Shown here: piece after piece, positions 47,558-56,591 of the stretch
Layout of the letters: every line of letters begins with the position of its first letter
Numbering within the stretch: the stretch's first letter is position 1
Assembly: GCA_018242215.1 (NCBI GenBank)
Contig: JAFECG010000017.1
Span: forward strand, 1 to 64,000
DNA from: Pseudomonadota bacterium
GTDB lineage: Bacteria > Pseudomonadota > Alphaproteobacteria > Rhizobiales > Hyphomicrobiaceae
DNA: 64,000 nt
Reading direction: 5' to 3'
Notes under the pieces: generated by a model
Databases searched by the model: none
Told to the model about the DNA's origin: nothing
What the model saw: the letters and a program-made list of their open reading frames with translations, nothing else
Translations under genes and position numbers: made by a program

Positions 47558-47894
47558 CGCCTTACCGGGTCCTTTTGAATTTGGCGCAACGATTTCGACT
47601 CGGAATCCGCAGTTTGGAATACGAGAACATGAAACTGCGTGCGCGTTATTCGGATGTCCAAAACAGGGCAGCCATGCAGTGCCGCGTCGCAAGCTTCCAC
47701 GAAGGATCCCTTCCTTCGGATGCACGAGCTTTGACCTCGCTCAAACGAGTACGCTAAACGTCGCCATCAACGGCCGCCAAGGACCGAGCCATTTTGAACA
47801 TTTCGGAGATGCATCGGATGATGCGGTGAAAATCTGGTCAACGGAGCGCGGCTAAACACGGCAGTCGCGAAGCGCAATGTAGGAAAAATGAAAT

Positions 47895-47918
47895 CTAATA
47901 CATAATCTAATACATAAT
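47895..47918. repeat. Two tandem copies of a 12-mer
   Basis: CTAATACATAAT occurs twice head to tail in an AT-rich spot between the P-type ATPase and the secreted protein gene. It may be a regulatory element or simple slippage; nothing more can be said. Confidence 0.5.
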
Positions 47919-47984
47919 GTCGTTTGCAACGATGGAGACGGCGCCGGCCATGCCAGCCGGCGCGTCCGCTTAGTAAGTTCGATT

Positions 47985-48539
47985 TCATTTGACGGGCAGC
48001 ATAAGGTGCTCGTACGGCGTGCCGGACCACATCACGTATGGCTGGCTCGGGTCTGCCTTGGCATCTTTCGGATATTTTTCGATCATACCCTTGGCGTCAG
48101 TTCCGACGATCATCACGTGCGGGCCGGTTTGGACCCAATTGTTTGTCGCCGTTGCTTCGGTGCTTTTATCGTATGGGTCCGTGTTGCTCACACCGCTGTC
48201 GCCATTCAGCATATACATGAAGCCGATGGCAGCAGTCGGCGGCTTCTTGTTCTGCCAAGCGTCAGCCCAGGCCATCGCTGCCTCATCGGCGCACATCGGT
48301 TCTCCATTGCCGTGTGAGCCAGGATCCATGCACGTCCAGCCGTTAGTTCCCTTCTGGATGACTTTCATCGTGCCGTCTTCTGCCATGTTCATGATCGTCG
48401 CATGTTCTACGATCGTGGCGGGAGCCGCTGTCTTCAAGACCTTTATGAGGTCTTCATCGCTCCTCATGACGCCGTGGGCGAGAGCGAATGACGTCATTGC
48501 TGAGCTGATAGCAAGAGCAAGAGCTAACCGGCATTTCAT
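47985..48539 (-). CDS. Hypothetical secreted protein
   Basis: A 184-residue exported protein: signal peptide MKCRLALALAISSAMTSFAL, and a strong ribosome-binding site AGGAGGAAAA. The mature part is Met- and His-containing, with a Cys pair near CMDPGSHGNGEPMC and an ending MWSGTPYEHLMLPVK. It resembles a conserved protein of unknown function seen in environmental proteobacteria; I cannot assign a role. Transcribed alone, on the same strand as the P-type ATPase. Confidence 0.7.
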   Translation of the reverse strand: MKCRLALALAISSAMTSFALAHGVMRSDEDLIKVLKTAAPATIVEHATIMNMAEDGTMKVIQKGTNGWTCMDPGSHGNGEPMCADEAAMAWADAWQNKKPPTAAIGFMYMLNGDSGVSNTDPYDKSTEATATNNWVQTGPHVMIVGTDAKGMIEKYPKDAKADPSQPYVMWSGTPYEHLMLPVK

Positions 48540-48828
48540 CTATGTTTTCCTCCTGAGTTTATCGGTATTGTTTCGCGCAAAGAATGTTTCAACGACTAGG
48601 CGCGTCGTCATTGTCGTCGCATTCGGTCGTTCGAAAAGAAGTTGCTGTGTTGGCGTCGACCTCCGCTCAATGACGTCGCCGACGACGTCCACAGACCCGC
48701 AGTAGGCGCAGCCAGCGAACATCGGATGACATCGTAATCGATGGGTAAGGGGAATCTCACGTGTCACGAATACCCTTTTGTCAGCGTAGAATTACGGTCT
48801 GGCATGAGGCTTTGTGGAAAGCTGTGCT

Positions 48829-49542
48829 CTACGCTCGGCTCAAATGCCAGCAACTGGATTGAGCCGGCTTCTCTTCGGCAAGCATACCGCTGGCCAGGGC
48901 AACTTCGCTTTCAAGCAAGGAATCCCAAAGTTCCGTGAAGATTTTCGTGGCGACCTTGGGAGGTTTGCCGAGTACGATGTATTCGATGGCGACGGGATGC
49001 CCCCCGTCGAGGATCGGAATGACAATTTCGCGATGCTCCAAAATCTTCGAATTCGGGAGTATTTCCGATGCCAAAGAAACTTCCGTCCACTCGAGAATAG
49101 CTCGATAGCTGCTTGCCTCTCCAACATGCCTGTTGATGGAACAGCCATGAGCTTGAAAGAGCCGGTAAGTGGCGCGTGTGAGACCGCAGGTATCGGGAAG
49201 CAATACGAATCTCTCATCCGCGATATCTTTTACCGCCACGCATTCCACGGGCCGCCAACGTTCATGCTGCGAACGGCGCGGTACAAACAAAAGCCGGTCA
49301 AGCATCAGCGGCAGACGCATATACTCAGGACGAACCGGGATTTGCGGATCATTTGGAACGATGATCACATCGAGGCGCCCACGCACGAACTCGGCATGAA
49401 GTTCGTCGAGGCTGCATTCGTGATAGCAAAGACGTGCGTGCGGATGCTTTGCCTTGAAGCGCGCCAGAATGCTCTCCGCGCGCTTCACGCCAACCAGAGG
49501 CGAGATGCCGATGTGTGCCTTCGCGCTCATGGTGTCAGTCAT
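48829..49542 (-). CDS. LysR-type substrate-binding domain lacking the DNA-binding domain
   Basis: A 237-residue protein equivalent to the effector-binding part of a LysR regulator: AHIGISPLVGVKRAESILAR, LHAEFVRGRLDVIIVPND and later FVLLPDTCGLTRATYRLFQA. The N-terminal winged helix of about 60-90 residues is missing. Reading the same frame upstream meets a stop within about 35 bases, and no HTH is visible in other frames up to 49863. Either a decayed regulator or a protein that works without DNA binding. Confidence 0.7.
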   Translation of the reverse strand: MTDTMSAKAHIGISPLVGVKRAESILARFKAKHPHARLCYHECSLDELHAEFVRGRLDVIIVPNDPQIPVRPEYMRLPLMLDRLLFVPRRSQHERWRPVECVAVKDIADERFVLLPDTCGLTRATYRLFQAHGCSINRHVGEASSYRAILEWTEVSLASEILPNSKILEHREIVIPILDGGHPVAIEYIVLGKPPKVATKIFTELWDSLLESEVALASGMLAEEKPAQSSCWHLSRA

Positions 49543-49876
49543 GCAAAGCCGACAAGCGGGACGGACTCTGACCTTGTTGCGAGATCGGCATTGTTATTGC
49601 TCCGGCACTTCTCGACGTCGCACGATCCTGACAATCTGTCAGTCGTCAGACTTGCGTCATGATTTGCGATCGGGAAACCCCGGGAAAACCCTTTTGAAGC
49701 ACGTATTGGGCGGCGCAACCAAGACTCTGAGAACAGTTTTGCTTTCAGCGTCTCGGCAGGAAAGGTGCAACGCGTTGCTGCAATAAACTGATATCAATGC
49801 CGGTTTTCGAAAGACACTCCGCCTGCCGATATTAGGACGACGCAAAGACCTGTTGCGTCGCAAAATGAGATCGCTC
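49543..49876. other. 334-bp region without a gene
   Basis: Between the headless LysR gene and the response regulator gene, both on the minus strand. It is the place where a missing LysR DNA-binding domain would be expected, but no such sequence is seen in any frame. No other feature was recognised. Confidence 0.5.
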
Positions 49877-50500
49877 TCATGAATTTGTGTGAAGCATCTC
49901 GAACAACTCTCCGAGCGAACGCGTACCCGTTTTGCTCATGATCGTTGCGCGATGTCCCTCAACGGTGCGTACCGATATTTTAAGAATTGAAGCAATGACC
50001 TTGTTCGGTTTCCCTGTTCGCATGAGATTTAAGACCTCGCGCTCCCGCGCCGTCAAAGACGCGAGATTTTTGCTGCATTCCTGACGCCGCGCTTCTTGCT
50101 CCCATATCGTCCCATACGTTGAAAGTGCCGATTGCACGGTATCCAGCAGGAGCTGATCATTGAACGGCTTCTGAAGAAACTCGACCGCTCCGGCCTTCAT
50201 TGCCCGGACCGCGATTGAGACGTCGCCATGGCCGGTGATGACGATGATCGGAATGACTGTCCCGGACGCCTTGAGCCTCTCCTGCAACTCAAGGCCGCTC
50301 ATGCCGGGCATGCGAATGTCGAGAATGATGCAGCCGCGCGTTCCGGGCACATAACTCGCAAGGAATTCGTCGGCAGATGAAAAGACCTGAGCCTTCAGCT
50401 TCACCTGTTCCATCAGCCAGCGGATCGCATCCCGGACAGCTGGATCGTCGTCGACGATGAACACTGTCGGAACGGATTTTTTAGGATTCTCGATCTGCAT
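49877..50500 (-). CDS. FixJ-family response regulator
   Basis: A 207-residue two-domain regulator. The receiver domain (residues 1-125) has the acidic pocket VDDDP, phospho-acceptor Asp61 in CIILDIRMPGMSG, and the conserved Lys in FLQKPF. A LuxR-type HTH (residues about 140-205; LTAREREVLNLMRTGKPNKV, SVRTVEGHRA) follows. Its start overlaps the end of the sensor kinase gene by 20 bases, so the two are a cognate pair. Confidence 0.93.
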   Translation of the reverse strand: MQIENPKKSVPTVFIVDDDPAVRDAIRWLMEQVKLKAQVFSSADEFLASYVPGTRGCIILDIRMPGMSGLELQERLKASGTVIPIIVITGHGDVSIAVRAMKAGAVEFLQKPFNDQLLLDTVQSALSTYGTIWEQEARRQECSKNLASLTAREREVLNLMRTGKPNKVIASILKISVRTVEGHRATIMSKTGTRSLGELFEMLHTNS

Positions 50501-52985
50501 GCCTCGAGCTTCTCCAATTTGGAATCGTTAAGCAGAACGTCGAACCGTTTGGCGATGAGCTTTCCAACCAAAGCTTGCCTCCGTGGCCCTCGATAATCCC
50601 TTCGCTGATGCTCAACCCCACACCAAGGCCCGCTTCCTTCGTCGTAAAAAAAGGTTCAAAAAGGCGATGGAGCTCCTGAGGAGGGCAGCCGCATCCGTTG
50701 TCCGAGAGAATAAGCTTCGTAAATTTTGGGCTCTCCAATGCCACTTTGATGGAGAGTTTTCGCGGTTCACGTTCCACTGCCGCAAGGGCATCCAAACTGT
50801 TGCGTACGAGATTGAGCAGAACCTGCTGAATCTGAATCCCGTCGGCATATACCAGCTGCTGCTTCTTCGGAAACTTGAGTTCGAGTTTGATATTGTTATG
50901 GCTGATTTCCGTTTGCGCAAAGCCGAGAGTGGTCTCAACGATCTCTCGGATATTGGTACGCTGACGCCGTATTTGGCTTTTCCTTGAGAAGTTGCGAATG
51001 CGCACGAAGATTTCGTCGGCGCGTTGTGCCTGCCTGACGATCTGGTCGAGCCCGTGCTGAAGGTCTTCGATACGCGCTTCTCCCTCGCGCATTTTTCGCA
51101 AGCATGTCTGAGCATACGTCATGATGGCACAGAGGGGTTGATTGAGCTCATGTGCCAGACCGGAGACCATGCCCCCGAGGGTGCTCAGGCGTGCCACGTG
51201 CGCAAGTTCAGCCTGTCGCTTTCTGTCCTGTTCCTTGGCTTCGATAAGAGCTGTTACGTCCTGGCCTGTTGCAATGAGATGGGTTGTCCGCCCTTTGTCG
51301 TCCCTCAGAGGGCTCACGGTCATCTGCTGATGATAAAGCTCGCCACTTTTTGTCTGGCTGCTGAGTAGAAATCGATAGTCCGCACCTTCATGGATCGCCT
51401 CCCAGAGATCCGACTGAAGGCATTCATCGCATTGAAGGAAGGGTGCACTGTCTCCCGTCACTTCCTCGCGTTTGAATCCCGTCAACGCTTCGAAAGATGG
51501 GTTGACGTATTCGATTATCCCCGACCTATCGGTGATGACGACCGAATCTGCGGCCTGCTCGATCGCGCTCGACAGCTTGCGCATATGCGCCTCTGCGCGT
51601 TCCCTCTGGAACTCGCCTGCGATCCACCGCGCCATCAGTTTGACGATTTCACGCTCGGCGGGCGAGAACGTCACGCGACGCGGCGAATTTCCCATAAAGC
51701 ACAGCGTGCCGAAGAGATCGCCTCCGACGACGATTCTCACCCCAATGTAAGCCTCCAGACGGGAATCTTTATACGATGAGTGATCGCGCCAGGGCGTTGC
51801 TCCTGCGTGCTCAAAGGCTATCGGTTCCGCAGCATCGATCGCGGTAGCGCAATAGGTGCGATTGAGCTTCAGAACGCGTCCGGGGAAGAAATTCGGATTG
51901 TCTGAAACAGCCTCCAGCACCGTGAACTTGTTTCCTTCGATACGGGACAGAATACCGATCGGAAGGCCAAATTGCTCGCAGCCCAAGCGAAGAAAATCCC
52001 GGACTTTTTCGGAAAGGCTGTCGTCCCGTCCTGCACTGATATTGTGGAGCGCCGCAAGGGCGGTTGCGATCAAACGCAACTCCACGACCGCCTCGGTTCG
52101 TTGCCTTTCTGCCTGAACTCTTAGCGTAACTTCCTGCAGCACGAACATTGCGCCACGCCTTCCCCCTGGATGGGAAAACGCAGACGCAATCACCTCCACA
52201 AAGAAAGACCGACTCTTGCTGATCGGAAACTCGAAGAGCTCCGGCGGCAGGCGCACATTGGTGTGGTTAGCAAGCGCGAGAAGTTTGTCGATCCGCGGTC
52301 GTTCGTCCTTCGGAAAAAGTTTCTGCAATTGCGTGTCGATTAGTCCGTCTTCGGGCAAACCCAGGATCTGACGCGCCTGCCGATTGATCGTGAGCGTCGT
52401 CCCGTTGGGATCGGTGGCTACAACCCCGATCGGCTCGTGATCGAAAAGCCCTTGAACGTACTCGGCCGTTTCGGGCTGAAGGAGTGGAAGAACTTCAATC
52501 TGGACGTGCGCATTGGCCATTGCGGCTTCTTGATAGCGCTGCCGCTGCTGTCGTCGCTGCGCGGCATCGGCCAAAACATCTGCAAGTCCATCAATATCCG
52601 TCGTCGGCCAGACGACGATCTCGTGCCCAAGAAACGGGCTGAACATCAGATCCTGGCGCAACTGCCCACACTTCGCGGCCGTGCCGAGAATGATGATCGG
52701 AAGGCGCTTGTCCATCGTATGAATTCGCTGTGCCCAGCCGACGGGATCGCTCAACTCGGTCCCTAGGAGCACGGCATCGACCGCCTCCGGCCGCTCTTCC
52801 ACCTTTGCCGCGAGGTGGTTGCCATCGACCACGAATTCGATGTGATGTAACTTTGATAAATTCTTCGAAATATGGAATGCAATATTCCGCGGAACGCTCA
52901 CGAACAGCAAATTGCAGACGTCGCTTCTGGACTCTGAACCTAGCCGACGGACGCTGATGTCTGATCCAAGATCTTTGGTGGGCAA
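50481..52985 (-). CDS. Multi-sensor histidine kinase (PAS-GAF-PAS), FixL/TodS-like
   Basis: An 834-residue soluble kinase with no clear membrane span. Order: N-terminal receiver-like or unknown domain (1-150), PAS near 170-290 (FDHEPIGVVATDPNGTTLTI), GAF near 320-455, PAS near 465-590 (AADSVVITDRSGIIEYVNPS), HisKA with SGLAHELNQPLCAIMTYAQT, and HATPase with NLVRNSLDA, DNGCG and GVGLSI. The N-terminal domain lacks the usual phospho-acceptor context, so its role is unclear. The signal is unknown; PAS plus a FixJ-like partner suggests redox, oxygen or aromatic sensing. Confidence 0.9.
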   Translation of the reverse strand: MPTKDLGSDISVRRLGSESRSDVCNLLFVSVPRNIAFHISKNLSKLHHIEFVVDGNHLAAKVEERPEAVDAVLLGTELSDPVGWAQRIHTMDKRLPIIILGTAAKCGQLRQDLMFSPFLGHEIVVWPTTDIDGLADVLADAAQRRQQRQRYQEAAMANAHVQIEVLPLLQPETAEYVQGLFDHEPIGVVATDPNGTTLTINRQARQILGLPEDGLIDTQLQKLFPKDERPRIDKLLALANHTNVRLPPELFEFPISKSRSFFVEVIASAFSHPGGRRGAMFVLQEVTLRVQAERQRTEAVVELRLIATALAALHNISAGRDDSLSEKVRDFLRLGCEQFGLPIGILSRIEGNKFTVLEAVSDNPNFFPGRVLKLNRTYCATAIDAAEPIAFEHAGATPWRDHSSYKDSRLEAYIGVRIVVGGDLFGTLCFMGNSPRRVTFSPAEREIVKLMARWIAGEFQRERAEAHMRKLSSAIEQAADSVVITDRSGIIEYVNPSFEALTGFKREEVTGDSAPFLQCDECLQSDLWEAIHEGADYRFLLSSQTKSGELYHQQMTVSPLRDDKGRTTHLIATGQDVTALIEAKEQDRKRQAELAHVARLSTLGGMVSGLAHELNQPLCAIMTYAQTCLRKMREGEARIEDLQHGLDQIVRQAQRADEIFVRIRNFSRKSQIRRQRTNIREIVETTLGFAQTEISHNNIKLELKFPKKQQLVYADGIQIQQVLLNLVRNSLDALAAVEREPRKLSIKVALESPKFTKLILSDNGCGCPPQELHRLFEPFFTTKEAGLGVGLSISEGIIEGHGGKLWLESSSPNGSTFCLTIPNWRSSRHADRES

Positions 52986-53060
52986 GGTTCGACCCTCTAT
53001 GCGCTAAGGGCCACCTGGGAATTGTCGTGCAAAGCCATCTCTGGGCATCCGGGCAGTTAC

Positions 53061-54227
53061 TTAATCTGCAAGCAGGGGAACGCCCAGGAAGGACTTACCA
53101 ATCCATGTCCTCAGCAAATCGGTTGTGGGCGACATCAGATGAACTGCGCGAACATCGCGCAAATGTCGCGAGAGCTTCGACCCTTCCGAATATCCGCGGC
53201 CGCCGGTAAGTGTCATCGCTTCGTTGACGATCGTGACCGCACTGTCGGCCACTTCTGCCTTGCTCGCCATAATCGAAATCAGGGCGTCGGGTTCGCCGTT
53301 ATCGAAACTCGCCGCCGCTCCGTAAACAAGCCGCCGAGTCCTGTCCAACATCCCCCAAAGTGTGCCGAAGCGATGCTGCACGACCGGAGCCTGCGAGAGC
53401 GCGCCCGTATGTGCGTGCCGGCGGCGCACAACGTGCGTGCGCGCTTCATCGAGAGCGCTGTAGGCCACGCCGAGATACGTTGCGGCCATGGCAACGAGAA
53501 AAAAAGGTGTGATGACATTGAAGATGTACCAAATCTGATCGCCTTCGCGGCCAAGAAGGTTTGCCCGTGGAATACGGACACTTCTAAGCGTCATCGTGCG
53601 AGATGAGTTCCCCCGCATTCCGACACCGTTCCAAGGCTTTCCCCAACTCAAACCAAGGGAATTGTTCGGCACAACAACACACGAGAACTGACCCGCAGGA
53701 GCCTCGCGCTCCCCAGCTACCGCCGAAACGACATAGGAATCGGCGTAGCTACCGTTGGTAACGAAGACCTTTTCTCCGGTAAGCGAATAAAAATCGGGAG
53801 AGACAGCGATAAGGCTGGTTTGGGGAAGGTAAAAATGTATGCCGGTGCCGAGCTCGCTTAGCGACAAGGTCGTAATGTGCTTGCCCTCACAAATCGGCGT
53901 GAGAAAAGATTCTTTCTGAGCTTCGGTCGCGTTGACCGACATGACGGACGCGCCGACGCAGTGCATTCCAAAGCAGATGCCGGTTGAAGCGCACTCCCTG
54001 CTCAACAGTTCGCAGACACGCGCAAGCATCAATAGGCCCTGACCTTTGCCTCCATATTGCCTTGGAACCACGAGCCCGCCGAAGCCCTCTGCAAGTAGCG
54101 TCCTCAACCCTTTTTCGGGCCACGCGGCCTCTCGATCGACGCGACTTGCTTCGGCAGCAAGAACGTCTTTCGCTATCTCTTCAGCCTTCTTGAGGATAGC
54201 CGAGCCACCACCTTGCCAGGGATTCAT
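53061..54227 (-). CDS. Acyl-CoA dehydrogenase family protein
   Basis: A 388-residue flavoprotein of the acyl-CoA dehydrogenase fold. Typical are FGGLVVPRQYGGKGQG, the FAD-binding SLSELGTGIHFYLP and VTNGSYADSYVV, WNGVGMRGNSSRTM, and the C-terminal MTLTGGRGYSEGSKLSRHLR with DVRAVHLMSPTTDLLRTWIG. The usual SEPxxGSD motif is altered to SELGTGIH, so substrate choice may differ from fatty acyl-CoAs. It follows the Nif11-like pair, separated by a perfect 11-bp hairpin. Confidence 0.88.
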   Translation of the reverse strand: MNPWQGGGSAILKKAEEIAKDVLAAEASRVDREAAWPEKGLRTLLAEGFGGLVVPRQYGGKGQGLLMLARVCELLSRECASTGICFGMHCVGASVMSVNATEAQKESFLTPICEGKHITTLSLSELGTGIHFYLPQTSLIAVSPDFYSLTGEKVFVTNGSYADSYVVSAVAGEREAPAGQFSCVVVPNNSLGLSWGKPWNGVGMRGNSSRTMTLRSVRIPRANLLGREGDQIWYIFNVITPFFLVAMAATYLGVAYSALDEARTHVVRRRHAHTGALSQAPVVQHRFGTLWGMLDRTRRLVYGAAASFDNGEPDALISIMASKAEVADSAVTIVNEAMTLTGGRGYSEGSKLSRHLRDVRAVHLMSPTTDLLRTWIGKSFLGVPLLAD

Positions 54228-54260
54228 GCTATAGCACTTTCAGAGCTCTGATCAGCACCC

Positions 54261-54288
54261 TCGGTGAGAGGTTGAAGCCTCTCACCGA
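54261..54288 (-). terminator. Perfect 11-bp hairpin between operons
   Basis: TCGGTGAGAGG (54261-54271) and CCTCTCACCGA (54278-54288) pair perfectly around a 6-base loop, in the 88 bases between the 100-residue protein gene and the acyl-CoA dehydrogenase gene (both minus). Likely a transcription terminator or processing hairpin; no T-run follows on the minus strand. Confidence 0.5.
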
Positions 54289-54315
54289 CTTTCTGGCGGG
54301 ACTGTATGTCCGCGA

Positions 54316-54618
54316 TCAGTGATGTTCAACTAGCGAAAATGAAAGCACCTTTTGAACCGGTTCGATACGATTAGCGCCGGCGCCGACGACGCAGGAGCCT
54401 TTCTTATCGCAGCCCCACAGCGGGTAGGCATTGAAATTCACCAGGTCCGCCGGCAATTGGTCCCGGTGGGGCATTTCACGCGGCATAATCTTGTCTGTGC
54501 TCTTTTCCGCAGAGAGCATTTGACGGATGCGCCCAAGCTCCTTCAGGAGATCCTGTGCGGACTCGCCGTTCCAGCTGCCGACAACTCTCCCTTGGCTCGT
54601 TTTGATTTCGTTACTCAT
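54316..54618 (-). CDS. Hypothetical 100-residue protein downstream of Nif11-like gene
   Basis: Starts at 54618 (MSNEIKTSQGRVVGSWNG) behind GGAGACT; the open frame reaches 54765 but that part overlaps the Nif11-like gene. It is hydrophilic, with a Cys pair in LWGCDKKGSCVVGAGAN near the C-terminus. Family not recognised. Its start is 14 bases after the stop of the Nif11-like gene, so the two are surely co-transcribed. Confidence 0.65.
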   Translation of the reverse strand: MSNEIKTSQGRVVGSWNGESAQDLLKELGRIRQMLSAEKSTDKIMPREMPHRDQLPADLVNFNAYPLWGCDKKGSCVVGAGANRIEPVQKVLSFSLVEHH

Positions 54619-54632
54619 TGTCGAGTCTCCAT

Positions 54633-54911
54633 TCAAAAGCGATCCGCAATCATCCGAAGAACCTTCTTCGGGATGATCCAGTCCTGCCCCTGCTTCTGCT
54701 CCTGTACGGCGATCAACAGATCGGTCTTGGAAAAATTCATCCCACGCTCTTTCGCGAGCGCACAATAAAGATTGATGAACGCATCCTTTGTCGGAGTGCT
54801 ATCGAGCTTATTGACGAGGCTTGGGTCTGCCAGAAGTACTTCCCCGAATTTCTTTATTTCTTTCTCGAAATAGCGGGATTCAGCATCTCTCTGGAGTGCT
54901 TTCTCCAACAT
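54633..54911 (-). CDS. Nif11-like domain protein
   Basis: A 92-residue protein, start behind AGGAGAAAA. The pattern FGEVLLADPSLVNKLD, FINLYCALAKERGMNFSKTD resembles the Nif11 family, known from nitrogen-fixation clusters and as leader regions of ribosomal peptide precursors. Here no core peptide or double-Gly cleavage site follows (the end is IIPKKVLRMIADRF) and no modification enzyme is nearby, so the function is open. Co-transcribed with the 100-residue protein. Confidence 0.65.
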   Translation of the reverse strand: MLEKALQRDAESRYFEKEIKKFGEVLLADPSLVNKLDSTPTKDAFINLYCALAKERGMNFSKTDLLIAVQEQKQGQDWIIPKKVLRMIADRF

Positions 54912-55037
54912 CTTGTTTTTCTCCTGGTTTGCCTTGAGTGAGATGAGGTGACTCTATTGGTATGCGATGAGGAGGGATCGTCTCCTCTCCGAAGCCAAGC
55001 CGTATTTTAGCTTCGTCCCGAATGCCGCCGATACGCG

Positions 55038-55075
55038 TAAAAATACGTCCGGCGCCCGAAAGAGAGCGCCAGACG
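55038..55075 (-). terminator. Rho-independent terminator of the azoreductase gene
   Basis: On the minus strand a 10-bp stem (arms 55046-55055 and 55066-55075, one U-G pair) with a 10-base loop is followed by GTATTTTTACG. It begins 6 bases after the azoreductase stop. Arms and T-run fit an intrinsic terminator. Confidence 0.7.
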
Positions 55076-55081
55076 GACAAG

Positions 55082-55705
55082 CTAAGCGGCGAGGCGGGTA
55101 GCTTCCGTGATACCTGATGCGAGCGAAGCGGCACTGGCATCAGCTCCGAGGAGCGTCTTTTCCACCGTGATGGTCTTGATCTCGCTCACTCCAAGGAACG
55201 TCAGCCAAGAGATCAAATAAGCTTTCTGGTAATCCAGATTATCTTCCGACATCGGGGTGCCGTCTACGTAACTGAGGCCACGCGCGCAGACAAGGATGGC
55301 GCTTTGCTTCTTCAGCATCCCGCCGAACCCATTCTCATCGAAGGTGAACGTAACGTCCTTTTGCGTGACGAGATCGATAAGCTGCTTCAGCCTGTACGGG
55401 ATACCGAAATTCCACATGGGGACCGAAACCACGATCCGTTCGGCGGCGCGGAAGCGCGCACCAAGTGCACCGATCGCCGCCCACGCGGCTTGTTGTTCCT
55501 GATTTAGGGGTTGACCGGAAAGGCCAGCGTATTTCGCATCAAGCGCTGCGCCATCAAAAGCTGGCAAATGTTCTTTCCAAACGTCGAGCAAATCCAGCTC
55601 GACCCGATCTTTCTTTTGTAGCGCATCGATGTAGGCCTGCGCGACCTGCGCTGAGGCCGAACGTTGGCCTCTAGGCGATGCTTGAATGTATAAAATGCGG
55701 ATCAT
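55082..55705 (-). CDS. azoR: FMN-dependent NADH:azoreductase/quinone reductase
   Basis: A 207-residue flavodoxin-like oxidoreductase that reduces quinones and azo compounds by two electrons. MIRILYIQASPRGQRSAS gives the FMN phosphate-binding loop; SVPMWNFGIPYRLKQLIDLV and AILVCARGLSYVDGTPMSED are family signatures. The start at 55705 follows GGGGAG; the frame continues to 55885 without support. Followed by an intrinsic terminator and divergent from a peroxiredoxin gene. Confidence 0.9.
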   Translation of the reverse strand: MIRILYIQASPRGQRSASAQVAQAYIDALQKKDRVELDLLDVWKEHLPAFDGAALDAKYAGLSGQPLNQEQQAAWAAIGALGARFRAAERIVVSVPMWNFGIPYRLKQLIDLVTQKDVTFTFDENGFGGMLKKQSAILVCARGLSYVDGTPMSEDNLDYQKAYLISWLTFLGVSEIKTITVEKTLLGADASAASLASGITEATRLAA

Positions 55706-55955
55706 TTCGCTCCCCAATATTCGCTCGGTTTGTTTTTGGTGGGCCGTTTGGTGCGCCGGAACGAAAGCATATGGCGGTATGGCGCGGGAGACCGGGCAAT
55801 TACCTAAGCGCCCGTAGTCTGACGTGTAGTTCTCGATCTGCACTCGATGGTATCGAGGCCGACACCTCGGCAACGGAGAGGTCAATCGCCCTTTGACGCG
55901 ATCGGTGGTGCATCACGGGGCAAGCGGTAATTTACGATAGGAGCTATGTGTAGGA

Positions 55956-56591
55956 ATGGCGATTATGTTGGGACAAACGGCGCCGGATTTCACGCAGGAC
56001 AGCAGTAGAGGAAAAATCGAATTTCATAAATGGCTCGGAGACTCTTGGGGCATTCTCTTCAGTCATCCAAAGGATTACACGCCTGTCTGTACTACGGAAC
56101 TTGCGCAGGCGGCACGGCTGATGCCGGAATGGGAAAAAAGAAACGTCAAGGTTCTTGGACTGTCTGTCGATAGCGGTGAAAACCATGCTGGATGGGAAAA
56201 GGATATCGAGGAAACACAGGGCCAATCCCTCAACTTCCCAGTTCTTGCCGACGAAAACAGAACGGTAAGCAAGCTCTATGACATGGTCCATCCAGACTGC
56301 GATCCGACGATCACCGTGCGGACGGTATTCATTATAGATCCGCAAAAGAAAGTTCGGCTCACGATGACGTATCCGCCGAGCGCTGGTCGCAATTTCCATG
56401 AGATCTTGCGGGTGATTGACAGTCTCCAGACCTCCGACAATTTTCATGTCGCCACTCCGGTCAACTGGGAAAAGGGTCAGCCGGCGATTATTCCGCCGAG
56501 CATTCCGAACGAGAAGGCAAAGTCCATTTTTCCGCAAGGTTGGAAAGAGCTTAAGCCGTACCTCAGGATTGTTGAGCTCCCTGAGGGCTAA
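55956..56591 (+). CDS. 1-Cys peroxiredoxin (Prx6 type)
   Basis: A 211-residue peroxidase. The peroxidatic Cys45 is in DYTPVCTTE, followed by the family Arg region and the long C-terminal domain (VNWEKGQPAIIPPSIPNEKA, GWKELKPYLRIVELP) of the Prx6 group. It reduces peroxides with an external thiol donor. An ATG at 55965 is better spaced from TAGGA and could be the true start. Paired divergently with azoR, suggesting an oxidative or electrophile stress locus. Confidence 0.92.
   Translation: MAIMLGQTAPDFTQDSSRGKIEFHKWLGDSWGILFSHPKDYTPVCTTELAQAARLMPEWEKRNVKVLGLSVDSGENHAGWEKDIEETQGQSLNFPVLADENRTVSKLYDMVHPDCDPTITVRTVFIIDPQKKVRLTMTYPPSAGRNFHEILRVIDSLQTSDNFHVATPVNWEKGQPAIIPPSIPNEKAKSIFPQGWKELKPYLRIVELPEG

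Noticed and set aside
48540-48767. Minus-strand frame of 75 codons with a CAYCGS motif just before the secreted protein gene
   Set aside because: The Cys pair hints at a zinc ribbon, but there is no clear start signal and its end runs through the ribosome-binding site of the next gene; not enough support.
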